The notes: generated from the letters alone by a model not told the origin. DNA of 43,507 bases from Methanomicrobiales archaeon (GCA_026394715.1 JAPKXR010000209.1:1-43507), one strand, 5' to 3'; numbered from the stretch's first letter, positions 26,659-34,961 are shown. A program made the numbers and translations.

Positions 26659-26693
26659 ATCCCTCACAAAGTGGGGGATTTACATTATTTTTT
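26659..26693 (+). terminator. Hairpin followed by T-tract
   Basis: atccctcac-aaa-gtgggggat forms a 9-bp stem (one G-T pair) with a 3-base loop at 26659-26679, followed by tacattatttttt. This looks like an intrinsic terminator, ~180 bases after the bactofilin-like gene. In archaea the T-tract alone often suffices, so the stem is notable. Confidence 0.5.
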
Positions 26694-26694
26694 G

Positions 26695-26738
26695 CCCTGG
26701 ACGAATAAGGCTGCGCACCAGTTGCGCAACATCCAGGG
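26695..26738. repeat. Nested inverted repeat
   Basis: Outer arms ccctgga (26695-26701) and tccaggg (26732-26738) enclose tgcgca (26712-26717) and tgcgca (26723-26728), which pair with each other around a 5-base loop. It could be a structured RNA end or a protein-binding site. Confidence 0.55.
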
Positions 26739-26830
26739 ATGAAGCCGGGACCTGGATAATAGGTGAGGGTCCCAGGGTATCCCGGGAAGCCTCTTTTTAG
26801 GACCCGAAAAATTCTCTAAATTTTTAGTGT

Positions 26831-27097
26831 TCACGCTTCTGATTCAGGCGTTGGGGGAGTTTTGTACACCAGCCACAACACTCCAGCAGTGCAGGCAATG
26901 ATGATTACCGCGAGAAGGACTGCACTCCAGATATCTTCATTGAACCGGGTACTCATTGAAAGGCTGGTACCGAGAAGGTTGTTGACCATTCCGATGAGAA
27001 GCGAAACGGTAAAGAATATAATAAATCCAGCAAATATGCCGAGGATTACACCTGCAACGATCCTGAGTGGAGCCGGTTTTGGAACATCATCAGTCAT
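26831..27097 (-). CDS. Small two-helix membrane protein
   Basis: An 88-residue protein with two membrane helices (about 12-36, IVAGVILGIFAGFIIFFTVS, and about 58-78, AVLLAVIIIACTAGVLWLVY) separated by a polar ~20-residue loop, and with short charged termini. No family recognised. The TATA box is centred 25 bases before ATG 27097, so the mRNA is probably leaderless and this start is well supported. It stands alone. Confidence 0.7.
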   Translation of the reverse strand: MTDDVPKPAPLRIVAGVILGIFAGFIIFFTVSLLIGMVNNLLGTSLSMSTRFNEDIWSAVLLAVIIIACTAGVLWLVYKTPPTPESEA

Positions 27098-27115
27098 GGA
27101 TCCCTTATTAAGCTC

Positions 27116-27129
27116 ATTAATATATAGGG
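27116..27129 (-). promoter_or_regulatory. TATA box of a probably leaderless gene
   Basis: On the minus strand ccctatatattaat is centred ~25 bases upstream of ATG 27097, the spacing expected when transcription begins at the start codon. Confidence 0.6.
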
Positions 27130-27447
27130 ATTCGCATTACGCGTGAGATTTCGAAATTACAATCCAACCATTGGAATACCTGCCAATGGTACGATTGAAG
27201 ATAACATTCATCCGTTACTATCCCAAAAAAGTACTAGTGTTACAATCAATGTATCCAATCAATGTATCCAATCGATAGGTTCCTGGTCTATACATTTCAT
27301 AAAAGGTCCTGTGAATACATGGCCGGGTCTGACCGGTACAAAAAAAAGGGAAATGGAAATCTATGAAATTTAGGGAGTTTATATCGTGTACACGAAAAAA
27401 ATCGATGCAGGAAAGACAATCGGGGATCATCCTCATCAGGGATATGA
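27130..27447. other. Intergenic region with a short 13-bp tandem repeat
   Basis: About 320 bases without a gene. aatcaatgtatcc is repeated in tandem at 27244-27256 and 27257-27269, followed by a partial third aatc. Nothing else recognised. Confidence 0.5.
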
Positions 27448-27708
27448 GTGAACGCAATAAAAGTATTCTGCCTCGACTCCTGTGAACACTCCAATCACCT
27501 GAAGCAGGCACTCTGGGATAACAATATCGAATTTGAAGAGATATATCTCGGGAGCACCAGGGCGATCCATGACCTCCGCAACGGCGGGTTCCGTCGTGCG
27601 ACGGCCCCGGTCTTACAGGTAAAAGAAAGATTTTACATGGGGAATGACCTTTTCCCCGGGGGTATCATGGATGGTCCCTTTATCGAGCAGTGTCTCGGGG
27701 ACCATTGA
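27448..27708 (+). CDS. Glutaredoxin-like protein with monothiol-type CEHS site
   Basis: An 86-residue protein with the thioredoxin-fold plan of small glutaredoxins: first strand IKVFCLDSC, helix, second strand FEEIYLG, the conserved TAP cis-proline motif near residue 52 (TAPVLQV) and a C-terminal GGIMDG-FIEQCL helix. The usual CPYC site is replaced by CEHS at residues 12-15, a CxxS monothiol pattern; another Cys lies at 8. A role in redox or metal-cluster handling is possible but not shown. The GTG at 27448 is used as start; an overlapping ATG at 27444 is in another frame and soon stops. Confidence 0.72.
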   Translation: MNAIKVFCLDSCEHSNHLKQALWDNNIEFEEIYLGSTRAIHDLRNGGFRRATAPVLQVKERFYMGNDLFPGGIMDGPFIEQCLGDH

Positions 27709-27984
27709 CCAAATTGTCAGGACAAAAAAAAGTAACCGGGGAGTACCAGTGGGAGTAACCCGGACGAAGGGGACTGCTTAAGGGGTTGGAAACCGGTATT
27801 TGCAGTTGAATGAATTGAAGATTTTTAACGATGTCCCGGACCCCTCTTTCATCTCTACACCCTGTAAGGGCAGCCCTCGATTATTATTCCGCAATATGCA
27901 GGTGGTGTCGCCCCCGGTTACGGCCGCCTCGCTGATTTCTGTCTCCAATGATCAAACTGGAGTAACACCAGGGTGTGATGTTAC

Positions 27985-28638
27985 TTATAGTTCCCTGACC
28001 ATGAGTGTGATCTCCCCGGGGAGATCCTGGAAATAACAGGTACCATCCACCGAAAAATTCCGGAACGTAATTTCGTATGCCGCGAAAAATCCACAGGAAG
28101 AAAATAACCCCTGCGAGGCAGGCGACGTGCACTCGGCAAGGACGTATGAAAATCCCCCTGTACGGGCATTTTCAACTGCGGTCCGGATCAGGGCTTTCGC
28201 GATTCCCAGTCCCTGGAACTGGGGTGATACACCCACCTGAAATATATGAAGGGATTTCCCTGGCCCTGATGGGTATTGTTCCCGGTAATAGTGTTCCAAC
28301 CTGCCAAGGATACAGGTAATATTAGGGAAAAGGGAAAACAGATCTGCCATACGGGGGTCACGGGAAGGCCAGTCCGTGGAAAGGTCACTGCAAAATACGA
28401 AACCGGCAAGCTCCCCGGATATGGTCCCCCTTGCGATGAAACTCTTAAAATCCCTGGCGCACAAGGAAACATACACGTGTGCAGGAGGAAAAAATAAATC
28501 ATGACAAATCCTGCAACAACGGGTCATCGGTTCGTGGTTGAGAAAGATATCAGCATAGCACCGGGTTCCTTCCCCGACATCACTACTGGCAAGGGGTTTA
28601 ATGACATAAGGGAGATCCGGGCTGATTGAATGACTCAT
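27985..28638 (-). CDS. GNAT-family N-acetyltransferase
   Basis: A 217-residue cytoplasmic acetyltransferase. The GNAT acetyl-CoA signature lies near residues 130-150: VGVSPQFQGLGIAKALI, where Q-F-Q-G-L-G is the pyrophosphate-binding loop. It is followed by ECTSPASQGLFSSCGF, typical of motif B. The N-terminal half is divergent and Cys-rich (CYADIFLNHEPMTRCCRICHDLFF contains C23, C40, C41, C44 type residues; key pattern CCRIC), which is unusual and may define its substrate. Acceptor unknown: small molecule or protein. Divergent from the UspA gene across a 150-base shared upstream region. Confidence 0.82.
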   Translation of the reverse strand: MSHSISPDLPYVIKPLASSDVGEGTRCYADIFLNHEPMTRCCRICHDLFFPPAHVYVSLCARDFKSFIARGTISGELAGFVFCSDLSTDWPSRDPRMADLFSLFPNITCILGRLEHYYREQYPSGPGKSLHIFQVGVSPQFQGLGIAKALIRTAVENARTGGFSYVLAECTSPASQGLFSSCGFFAAYEITFRNFSVDGTCYFQDLPGEITLMVREL

Positions 28639-28754
28639 CGCTAGATTACACGCGTGGTTACAATATTTACCTTTCCATCACTGCCGAATTTCCAGGAGGG
28701 CAGGGTTCCGGGTCGGACTCCCGTGTGCCGGGGTCCCTGATAATTGAATCATAC

Positions 28755-28765
28755 TCTATAAGTAC
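28755..28765 (+). promoter_or_regulatory. TATA box for uspA-like gene
   Basis: tctataagtac is centred ~90 bases before ATG 28849 and implies a leader of about 65 bases. Confidence 0.45.
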
Positions 28766-28848
28766 CTCGCCGTGCAACAGGATGGATCATGGGCAAGATC
28801 TGCACACCAGTGAGTATGCCAGGTCAGCAAAAAATTTCGGGTGGACGA

Positions 28849-29283
28849 ATGACAGAGATTTACCAGAAAATTGTAATTGCAACCGACGGGTCAGAAAAAA
28901 ATCTGAGTGCGGTAATTGAAGGGATGATGATCGCCCGTGTCTCCCGGGCAAAACTCCAGATTGTCTATGTAATTGATACAAAACCCCTGTACACGGGAGT
29001 CATCGAGGAGTCCTATGCCGGCATGTATGACAGCCTCCGCGAGGAAGGGGTGCTGGCACTTGAACAGGCAAAAGAGTTGGCAGGTGAGATTGATGTTGAG
29101 ACCTCTCTCCTTACCGGGAAACCCGCGACTGAGATAACCCGGTTTGTGAAGGAACACGGAGCAGACCTCCTGGTAATTGGGACCCAGGGCAAATCAGGCC
29201 TTGGCAAACTCATCCTCGGGAGCGTCGCCGAGAGTATTATCCGGACTGCGCCCTGTTCCGTGCTGGTGGTAAGGAAATCCTAA
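28849..29283 (+). CDS. Universal stress protein (UspA family)
   Basis: A 144-residue ATP-binding type Usp protein. It begins with the standard strand YQKIVIATDGSEKN and ends with the nucleotide loop GTQGKSGLGKLILGSVAE, matching the G-2x-G-9x-G-S ATP-binding signature, then CSVLVVRKS. Usp proteins are cytoplasmic dimers induced in stress or involved in signalling. I prefer ATG 28849 over the in-frame ATG 28789 because the length then equals the family norm and a gggtgg site lies just upstream. No partner gene in operon. Confidence 0.9.
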   Translation: MTEIYQKIVIATDGSEKNLSAVIEGMMIARVSRAKLQIVYVIDTKPLYTGVIEESYAGMYDSLREEGVLALEQAKELAGEIDVETSLLTGKPATEITRFVKEHGADLLVIGTQGKSGLGKLILGSVAESIIRTAPCSVLVVRKS

Positions 29284-29376
29284 AAATCCCGTTTTTTCAA
29301 GGCATGGGGTCATGCAAAGATATGGTAAATACGATATAACCACTACCCAACAATGTTCAAAGGATGATAAAACTGC

Positions 29377-30417
29377 ATGATATACCACACTGATGCATTT
29401 AAGTGGGAACGATCGGGTACAGGGCCAAGCGCCACGGTCCAGGTGCATGATCAGGCTACTATCGGAATTGGTGCAATTGCTGCAATTTTCATCATTTCCT
29501 GCCTCCTTCTCGGGAACAGTGCCTTTGCGGCTGAGACAAAAACGACTTACCTTGGTGACATGGTCACGCTATCCGGATATTCATCAGGGAGCGATATCGT
29601 TTACCTCTTCATGACAGGGCCGAACCTTCCCTCGAACGGAGTGGCACTAAATAATATCAACCGCAGGGCTGACATGGGCGCCTTCACAACAGCTGATGTC
29701 GACCCGGACGGCCGCTGGGTCTACAAGTGGTATACGAACCAGCTTGGCGGAAAAATCGATACCGGCGCCTATACAATATGGGTGACCGACAGGCCGGTTG
29801 ACAGGTCGCACTTGAGCGGGAGCAATTACCGTTCCATTCCTGTCTCCCTGCAACAGCCGGGGATAGCCGCCGGTTCATCGACGACGACCGGGGCACTCCT
29901 GGTCAGGACTACACCCGCGGGTGCGGTCCTTTTTCTGGACGGGGAAAAACGGGGAGATACCCCGATCACTATCCCTGACATTCCCGTGGGAGGTCATACG
30001 CTGCGGCTGTTAAGTCCGGGCTACGAGGATCTGACAACCCAGGCAGTCGTAACGGAGGGAATAATTACCGTGGTCAGTATACCATTACCTCCGGTAAATG
30101 GCTCCCTCTCAATCAATACGACTCCACCCGGTGCTGAAATTTACATTGATGGTAAACGGGCAGGAGTAAGCCCGGTCTTACTTTCAGACATGGCGCACGG
30201 GGATCATCGCCTTGAGGTCATAAAGGCGGGGTTTAACGTTACCGGTCAGGAAGTACGGGTTATCGGGGGTCAGATGCTGGTGGTACAAGTATCACTCGGG
30301 GCAGAGACACCTTCACCGGGTACATCTCCGTCTGTCACCCCTGCTCCCGGTATAATGCCGGCAACCCTCGTCATTTCCCTGATCGCATGCATGCTGCTCA
30401 TCCGGAGGACGGGGTAA
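29377..30417 (+). CDS. PEGA-domain surface protein with C-terminal membrane anchor
   Basis: A 346-residue cell-surface protein. After a cytoplasmic ~28 residues a signal/anchor helix (IGIGAIAAIFIISCLLLGNSAFA) leads to an external N-terminal domain (YLGDMVTLSGYSSG, WVYKWYTNQLGGKIDTGAYTIWV) of the type common in methanogen surface proteins. Two PEGA domains follow (about 172-240 and 243-305), each with TTPxGAxxxxDGxxxGxxP. A Ser/Pro/Thr linker and a C-terminal PAPGIMPATLVISLIACMLL-type helix ending RRTG close the protein. That tail, PG followed by a hydrophobic stretch and basic end, is like archaeosortase sorting signals. Start ATG 29377 has a weak ggatg site. Confidence 0.82.
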   Translation: MIYHTDAFKWERSGTGPSATVQVHDQATIGIGAIAAIFIISCLLLGNSAFAAETKTTYLGDMVTLSGYSSGSDIVYLFMTGPNLPSNGVALNNINRRADMGAFTTADVDPDGRWVYKWYTNQLGGKIDTGAYTIWVTDRPVDRSHLSGSNYRSIPVSLQQPGIAAGSSTTTGALLVRTTPAGAVLFLDGEKRGDTPITIPDIPVGGHTLRLLSPGYEDLTTQAVVTEGIITVVSIPLPPVNGSLSINTTPPGAEIYIDGKRAGVSPVLLSDMAHGDHRLEVIKAGFNVTGQEVRVIGGQMLVVQVSLGAETPSPGTSPSVTPAPGIMPATLVISLIACMLLIRRTG

Positions 30418-30665
30418 AAAGAATCCCTTCCCTTTCTTGTTGTAGGAAAATATCGTATTCTTATGCTATATTTCGGATTTTCCCCTAATATTTCACGGTT
30501 TTTAGATTTTTTCATTTTTTTAGTTTGCGGGGAACGTCTCTATTGCATTTCAAACAGGCCCGCTGAATTGTAAAATTGTTAAAAAAAACCCGTTTCACCC
30601 AATCATGAATGCATGGATCGCAGGGGTTGTTTTGGGAATAAAGTATTGGTGAAAAAAAATCAAGG

Positions 30666-31004
30666 TTAGATGTACCGGTTGCGCCGCAGCCAGTCCACCT
30701 GTGGGGGCATGTACCGATATATAATATCGCATTTCTCGTCCTGAAAACTCCAGGGAGTCACGATCAATGTATCCCCTTCACGGATCCAGACCCGTTTCTT
30801 AATTTTTCCCTTGATCCGGCCCATGCGGGTGATCCCGTCATAACAGCGGACACGAATATGGTTTGCTCCCATCATCAGCTCGGCCTGAGCGAACTGCTCC
30901 TTTGCCCATTTTTTCGGTAAACGAACCCGGGCTGTCGGGGTTCCATCCGGGTTTACTGCGTTCAAATCTACTTCTTCGCCTTTTTTATTCTGGTTATTCC
31001 TAAT
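30666..31004 (-). CDS. Translation initiation factor aIF1A, apparent ATT start
   Basis: Archaeal IF1A promotes mRNA and initiator-tRNA binding on the 30S subunit. The OB-fold core is plain: TARVRLPKKWAKEQFAQAELM, then MGANHIRVRCYDGITRMGRI, KKRVWIREGDTLIVTPW and DIIYRY near the end. The frame continues upstream of the first usable TTG (30965) with NQNKKGEEVDLNAVNPDG, a family-like basic/acidic N-terminus, but contains no ATG, GTG or TTG there. The best start is ATT at 31002-31004, 8 bases after aggag (31013-31017), giving 112 residues. A TATA box at 31027-31033 would place the mRNA start near that codon, so the start remains uncertain. Identity of the protein is secure. Confidence 0.9.
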   Translation of the reverse strand: MRNNQNKKGEEVDLNAVNPDGTPTARVRLPKKWAKEQFAQAELMMGANHIRVRCYDGITRMGRIKGKIKKRVWIREGDTLIVTPWSFQDEKCDIIYRYMPPQVDWLRRNRYI

Positions 31005-31024
31005 TGACCCAACTCCTGATTTCG

Positions 31025-31036
31025 TGTATATATGAC
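31025..31036 (-). promoter_or_regulatory. TATA box for aIF1A
   Basis: On the minus strand gtcatatatacac precedes the gene, centred ~26 bases before the ATT codon at 31004. Confidence 0.5.
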
Positions 31037-31180
31037 GTCTGATGCAATTAATCTATCCCAATAGTTATACCGGTTTAAAACGGCTGAAACCAGGGCCATA
31101 TGCGGGCCCATCGATTATACACAAGTGACCGGGGTCCCCTGGACCTGTTATTACCAAGGGCATGAGCAAATGGTACCTGG

Positions 31181-31573
31181 TTAAACTTCAACATCTACCG
31201 TTCTCACTTCATGAAACGGGAAATATTTCTGCAGCCTTTGGTACAAGGCCAGCGGGACCAGTTCTGTTTCAAGGTACACTGTCTCCGAAAGGTTCCCGGT
31301 ATCGTTCGCTACATCACGGAAACTGGTCATTCGTCGGATGTCTGGAAACAGTGACTCTTCCCCTGCCCGTTCATAACTCCGTATCACGAAGAAGACCGGG
31401 TCCCTGCGGTGGGAGATGATGAGCATCCCGTCCTGCATCGTGCCCGTGAAATAATACTGGTTAAGCTTTCCGAGGATGATGATGGTGTCCCAGTCCGGGT
31501 TGGCGGAGTCCATCAAAGCACGAAAACGCCTCATACGTTCTTCGAGTTCACAGAACGGGACGATCTTCGCCTT
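31181..31573 (-). pseudogene. N-terminal remnant of an M24 (Xaa-Pro) peptidase
   Basis: The minus-strand frame contains the creatinase_N-type domain of methanogen M24 peptidases: ELEERMRRFRALMD, NPDWDTIIILGKLNQYYFTG, TMQDGMLIISHRRDPVFFVIRSYERA in outline, LFPDIRRMTSFRD, and LVPLALYQRLQKYFPF. It stops at VDVEV, just where family members continue into the metal-binding catalytic domain; nothing resembling the catalytic half follows. Open reading continues upstream of the ATG at 31534 (KIVPFCELEE) without a start codon, an ATC standing where a start might be. So the gene is 3'-truncated and perhaps start-less. As a stand-alone domain it could in theory be expressed. Confidence 0.65.
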
Positions 31574-31719
31574 ATACGGTAAGTGTCTGGTGATAGTGAT
31601 GGATAATAGTTCCCAACTGGCCTCCCCCCGTAGGCCGGACCCGGGAAGTACTGCAAAGGTCGCAGCGCATCCCGTGAAAACGAATAAATCATTATTCCGG
31701 ACAACTAACGGACTATATT

Positions 31720-32061
31720 ATGGCCGGGGGCCTTTTCGACCAGGTCTGGTTGAAAAACCGTGATTTGGATAACCGTTTCCTTTCTTGCCGTTTCTGCAAT
31801 CTGGGGCGTCACGGATGCAGCCGGCGTCACCACCATGCATGAGATTGACTGTCTGGCCGTATATGCAAAGCACGGCGTGGGCGTTGTTATCAACCGGGCA
31901 ATTTCAGTATCCTGGCATGTGCATGGTCCTATGCAGGGGCATAGCCTCTTAAAAATGACCGGCATATCGTGGGTTTTTCAAAACTGGTCCGGGTAGTCTA
32001 TGATCAGGGTGGGAAAAATAATGCCGAACTCTGTAAATCTGTGATCCGGGCTGTGGGTTAA
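31720..32061 (+). pseudogene. N-terminal remnant of Old Yellow Enzyme-type flavin oxidoreductase
   Basis: Reading begins at ATG 31720 with GLFDQVWLKNRDLDNRFL, the start of NADH:flavin oxidoreductases. Near 31785 the frame shifts by one and continues AVSAIWGVTDAAGVTTMHEIDCLAVYAKHGVGVVINRAISV and HGPMQGHSLLK (pieces given separately: WGVTDAAGV, YAKHGVGVVINRAISV). At a run of five A's near 31953 the frame shifts back and gives NDRHIVGFSKLVRVVYDQGGKN, ending in TAA at 32059. These are consecutive parts of the first ~115 residues of a ~350-residue FMN barrel enzyme. The rest is absent. It is divergent from the M24 peptidase remnant, with tatatta near 31714 as a possible old promoter. Confidence 0.65.
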
Positions 32062-32279
32062 ACCGGGGAACTAAAAAAAGGAGGCATTCGCCCCGTCGTT
32101 GGTCCCGGGAAATGCGTTCATTCTCTGTTATTGGAATTTCATTCATATTTGTCTGTTTTTATGGCAGGGCCATAACCTTTTTTCACCACAATCAAATTTC
32201 GCATTAACGGTAACTTTTGCCGGAGTTGTTAAATCTTCAGCCGCGAAGTATGCATAAAAACAGATATCAGGGGGCCCGT

Positions 32280-33614
32280 ATGACATCGGACTGGTTCGAA
32301 CCAATTGCTGCTATCCGCGACATCAAAATGATTGTTATTGTAGTTTCACTCTCTTTTGCATTCAGCGTCATCCTGCTGGGTCTGCTTAGGGATATCATTA
32401 TCATCACCCCGTTGCTCTTTTATATCCCCATCATCGTCACTGCGTACTGGTTTCCGAAAAGGGCAATACTTTTTGCCGTCAGTATCAGTGCGGTAAATAT
32501 CATCATTGTATATTTCTACAGTTACCCTGGTATCCGTGACCTGTCCATTACAACAGCAACCGCCAGTTTCTATGTCCTTGTATCCATGACCCTCATTATA
32601 TCTTCCCTGACCCGTAACCTGAAGATCCAGGAAGTGAGATATCACGGTGTTTTCGACTATTCCGAGATCGGAATTCTCCTTGCAAAAGCAAAAAAAGATG
32701 ACCACGCGGTCATTGAAGTGAATGGAAAGTTGCTCTCAATTCTGGGGTTTGATTCGGATACGATAACCGGGAAACCCCTTTCCATGGTAGTGCCGGAGCC
32801 CATCTCCCGTCACCTGTTGATGGACCAGATCCAGATGGAAGGGCGTCCGATGATCGCAGAATTTATTCTCACCAGGCAGGATGGTACAACAATTCCCGTC
32901 CTGATATCAGGTTCACGGATGCCCGATGATATCTTTATCCTGAACATTATGGACATCAGCGATCGAAAGAAGTCTGAGGAACAACTGCAGCGATCCCTTG
33001 AGGAAAAGGAGATCCTGCTGCGGGAAGTGCATCACCGGGTGAAAAATAATATGCAGGTGATCTCGGGCCTGATTGAACTCCAGTCTGCGCAAATAACCGA
33101 TACTGAGACACAACGCCTATTGCAGGAGAGTTATGAACGGATCAAAGCCATGGCACTTATTCATGAGAGCCTGTACCATTCGGAAGACCTTGCGCGGATT
33201 GATTTTTCCATCTATCTCAACAAGTTGATATCTTATCTGCTCTCGTCGTACGGGCGGACACGAGATGAGATTTCCGTTGATATCCAGCTCCAGGTTATCC
33301 ATATGAACATGGATATCGCCGTTCCCTGCGGCCTGATTGCAAATGAACTCATCTCAAATTCATTAAAGCATGGATTTTCCGGGGGAAGGCGTGGGACAAT
33401 CTCTGTCAGGCTGGTAAATGCGGGTGAAAAAGAGTGTGAGTTCATGGTGAGTGATGATGGGGTCGGGTTCCCCGAAGGCCTTGATTTCCGGAACACGACC
33501 TCTTTTGGTCTCCAGATCATAAACGGTCTTGCTACACACCAGATGCGGGGGGCTGTTGAACTCCAGAGGGAAAATGGGACCAAATTTGTTATCAGGTTTC
33601 CCTGTCCGTCATGA
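32280..33614 (+). CDS. Sensor histidine kinase, HisKA_2 type with PAS domain
   Basis: A 444-residue membrane kinase. The N-terminus has about four membrane helices (about 15-120) without a large external loop. A PAS-like domain (about 125-230: HGVFDYSEIGILLAKAKK, VNGKLLSILGF, ending in NIMDISDRKKSEEQL) precedes the HisKA_2 dimerisation/phospho-acceptor segment EKEILLREVHHRVKNNMQV near residue 248, with His in VHHR. HATPase boxes are NELISNSLKHGF near 354, VSDDGVGFP near 390 and SFGLQIINGL. HisKA_2 kinases are the common methanogen type. The start ATG 32280 is preceded by aggggg. A receiver protein lies convergently downstream and may be its partner. Confidence 0.92.
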   Translation: MTSDWFEPIAAIRDIKMIVIVVSLSFAFSVILLGLLRDIIIITPLLFYIPIIVTAYWFPKRAILFAVSISAVNIIIVYFYSYPGIRDLSITTATASFYVLVSMTLIISSLTRNLKIQEVRYHGVFDYSEIGILLAKAKKDDHAVIEVNGKLLSILGFDSDTITGKPLSMVVPEPISRHLLMDQIQMEGRPMIAEFILTRQDGTTIPVLISGSRMPDDIFILNIMDISDRKKSEEQLQRSLEEKEILLREVHHRVKNNMQVISGLIELQSAQITDTETQRLLQESYERIKAMALIHESLYHSEDLARIDFSIYLNKLISYLLSSYGRTRDEISVDIQLQVIHMNMDIAVPCGLIANELISNSLKHGFSGGRRGTISVRLVNAGEKECEFMVSDDGVGFPEGLDFRNTTSFGLQIINGLATHQMRGAVELQRENGTKFVIRFPCPS

Positions 33615-33659
33615 TTCCCGAAGTTGTATCCGGTTGGCCGATCCATTACCTGTCCGGGT

Positions 33660-33675
33660 AAAAAAAACGTTTTTT
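33660..33675. terminator. A7CGT7 perfect palindrome between convergent genes
   Basis: aaaaaaacgttttttt is a 16-base perfect palindrome in the 170-base gap between the convergent kinase and response-regulator genes. It provides an oligo-T tract for both strands, so a bidirectional archaeal terminator is likely. Confidence 0.55.
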
Positions 33676-33785
33676 TGCACAGGGTCGCGGGTGACCGACA
33701 AACTGCGGCCCAGTTGGTGGGGATGCCTGATATGTACCGGCATTCATGACCGAATGAGGGGCCGCGGCGGCGGTCACAAGACCTT

Positions 33786-34961
33786 TCACACCGTGTAGTG
33801 GCGTTCCAGTTCAAAACACCGTTCAGCTTCACTGGGTTTACCCATTTTTGTCAGTAATGTCCCTTTCGTATGAAGGATCCGCGAATTTTTGGGTTGAATT
33901 GAGAGGGCCTCGTCAAAGGCACGCAATGCCTCCTGAACATTTCCAAGTTTCGCGAGTGCGATACCTTTTCCATACCAGGGTTGATAATTCAGCGGTTTCA
34001 TCGAGATCGCGTTCTCGTATGCATTGATGGCATCCTTGTACCGCCGAAGGAAAATTAGGTAGTTACCGCGGTCGTACCACCCGGCTGCATCGAATGGCAG
34101 GGAAGGTTCCATGACTCTTCCTTTCTGATTTTGAAACGCAATGCTGATCTCCCTTGCCGGGGAATCCGGCAGGTTGGTGTCCTGCACCTGCCCTCCCGTA
34201 ACGGATGCTGCGCTCTTTGGATAGAGGGCAATGACGGCCCCACTAATCTCTCCCCTGTTGTCCCTGATGGGCGAGGCAAAGCTGTCTTCGATCAGAATAT
34301 GGGTCATGTTTTTTGAAATGATAAACGAATCGGCGGGGATTGTACCGATGATGCCCTCCCTGATTATGGGCGTCAGGTAGTAGTGAAATGACTGCCCGCT
34401 GATGGGATCAATAAATGAAAGTACCGTATCCAGTGGCTGATCAAATGCCTCACTGTTCGTCCACCCGGTTATCTGCTCTGCAGCTGGGTTGACCAGGACG
34501 ATCTTTCCTGCTGCGTTGATGGTGACGATCCCCTGCGGCAATGAACTCATGGTGCTGTCGAGCCAGTCATGCCGGTCGGTAATTTTCTGGTCTGCCTGTT
34601 TCTTGTTCAGGGCTACTCTGATCGTGGCTGACAGGGTATTTTGAGAAAATGGTTTGATAATATAGCCGTAGGGGGCGGTTACAAGAGCCCGGTCAAACGT
34701 CTGCTTATCAGAGAGAGCCGTGAGAAATATTACGGGGATGTTGAATGCGGCATGGATCTTTTCAGACGCCGTAATGCCATCCATATCCCCCAGCAGCTGG
34801 ATGTCCATCAGCACAAGGTCTGGTTTCTCACTTCCTGCCTTTGCTATGGCTTCATCGCCTGTTGCGACCATTCCTACAATGGTATAGCCGAGGTCGATCA
34901 GATTTTTCTCAATAACTTTTGCAACGATGAAGTCATCCTCTACAACCAGTATTGATTCCAT
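33786..34961 (-). CDS. Response regulator with PAS and TPR domains
   Basis: A 391-residue signalling protein with an unusual output. Receiver domain residues 1-120: acidic pair DD at 9-10, phospho-acceptor Asp53 in LVLMDIQ, IFLTALSD and KPFSQ Lys near 103. A PAS domain follows (about 135-255: LDSTMSSLPQGIVTINAAGKI, NPAAEQITGW). The C-terminal ~110 residues contain three TPR units (WYDRGNYLIFLRRYKDAINAYE, WYGKGIALAKLGNVQEALRAF, LHTKGTLLTKMGKPSEAERCF given in part). There is no DNA-binding domain, so it probably acts by protein contacts. I start at ATG 34961, as the TATA box at 35001-35012 is too close to the in-frame ATG 35000. Confidence 0.88.
   Translation of the reverse strand: MESILVVEDDFIVAKVIEKNLIDLGYTIVGMVATGDEAIAKAGSEKPDLVLMDIQLLGDMDGITASEKIHAAFNIPVIFLTALSDKQTFDRALVTAPYGYIIKPFSQNTLSATIRVALNKKQADQKITDRHDWLDSTMSSLPQGIVTINAAGKIVLVNPAAEQITGWTNSEAFDQPLDTVLSFIDPISGQSFHYYLTPIIREGIIGTIPADSFIISKNMTHILIEDSFASPIRDNRGEISGAVIALYPKSAASVTGGQVQDTNLPDSPAREISIAFQNQKGRVMEPSLPFDAAGWYDRGNYLIFLRRYKDAINAYENAISMKPLNYQPWYGKGIALAKLGNVQEALRAFDEALSIQPKNSRILHTKGTLLTKMGKPSEAERCFELERHYTV

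Larger units (their letters stand above)
26480..26830. other. Intergenic region with hairpins
   Basis: About 350 bases, no gene seen. It contains the terminator-like hairpin at 26659-26693 and a nested inverted repeat at 26695-26738, listed separately. Confidence 0.5.

Noticed and set aside
31705-31965. 86-codon minus-strand frame
   Set aside because: The plus strand here carries recognisable Old Yellow Enzyme sequence, so this frame is a shadow.
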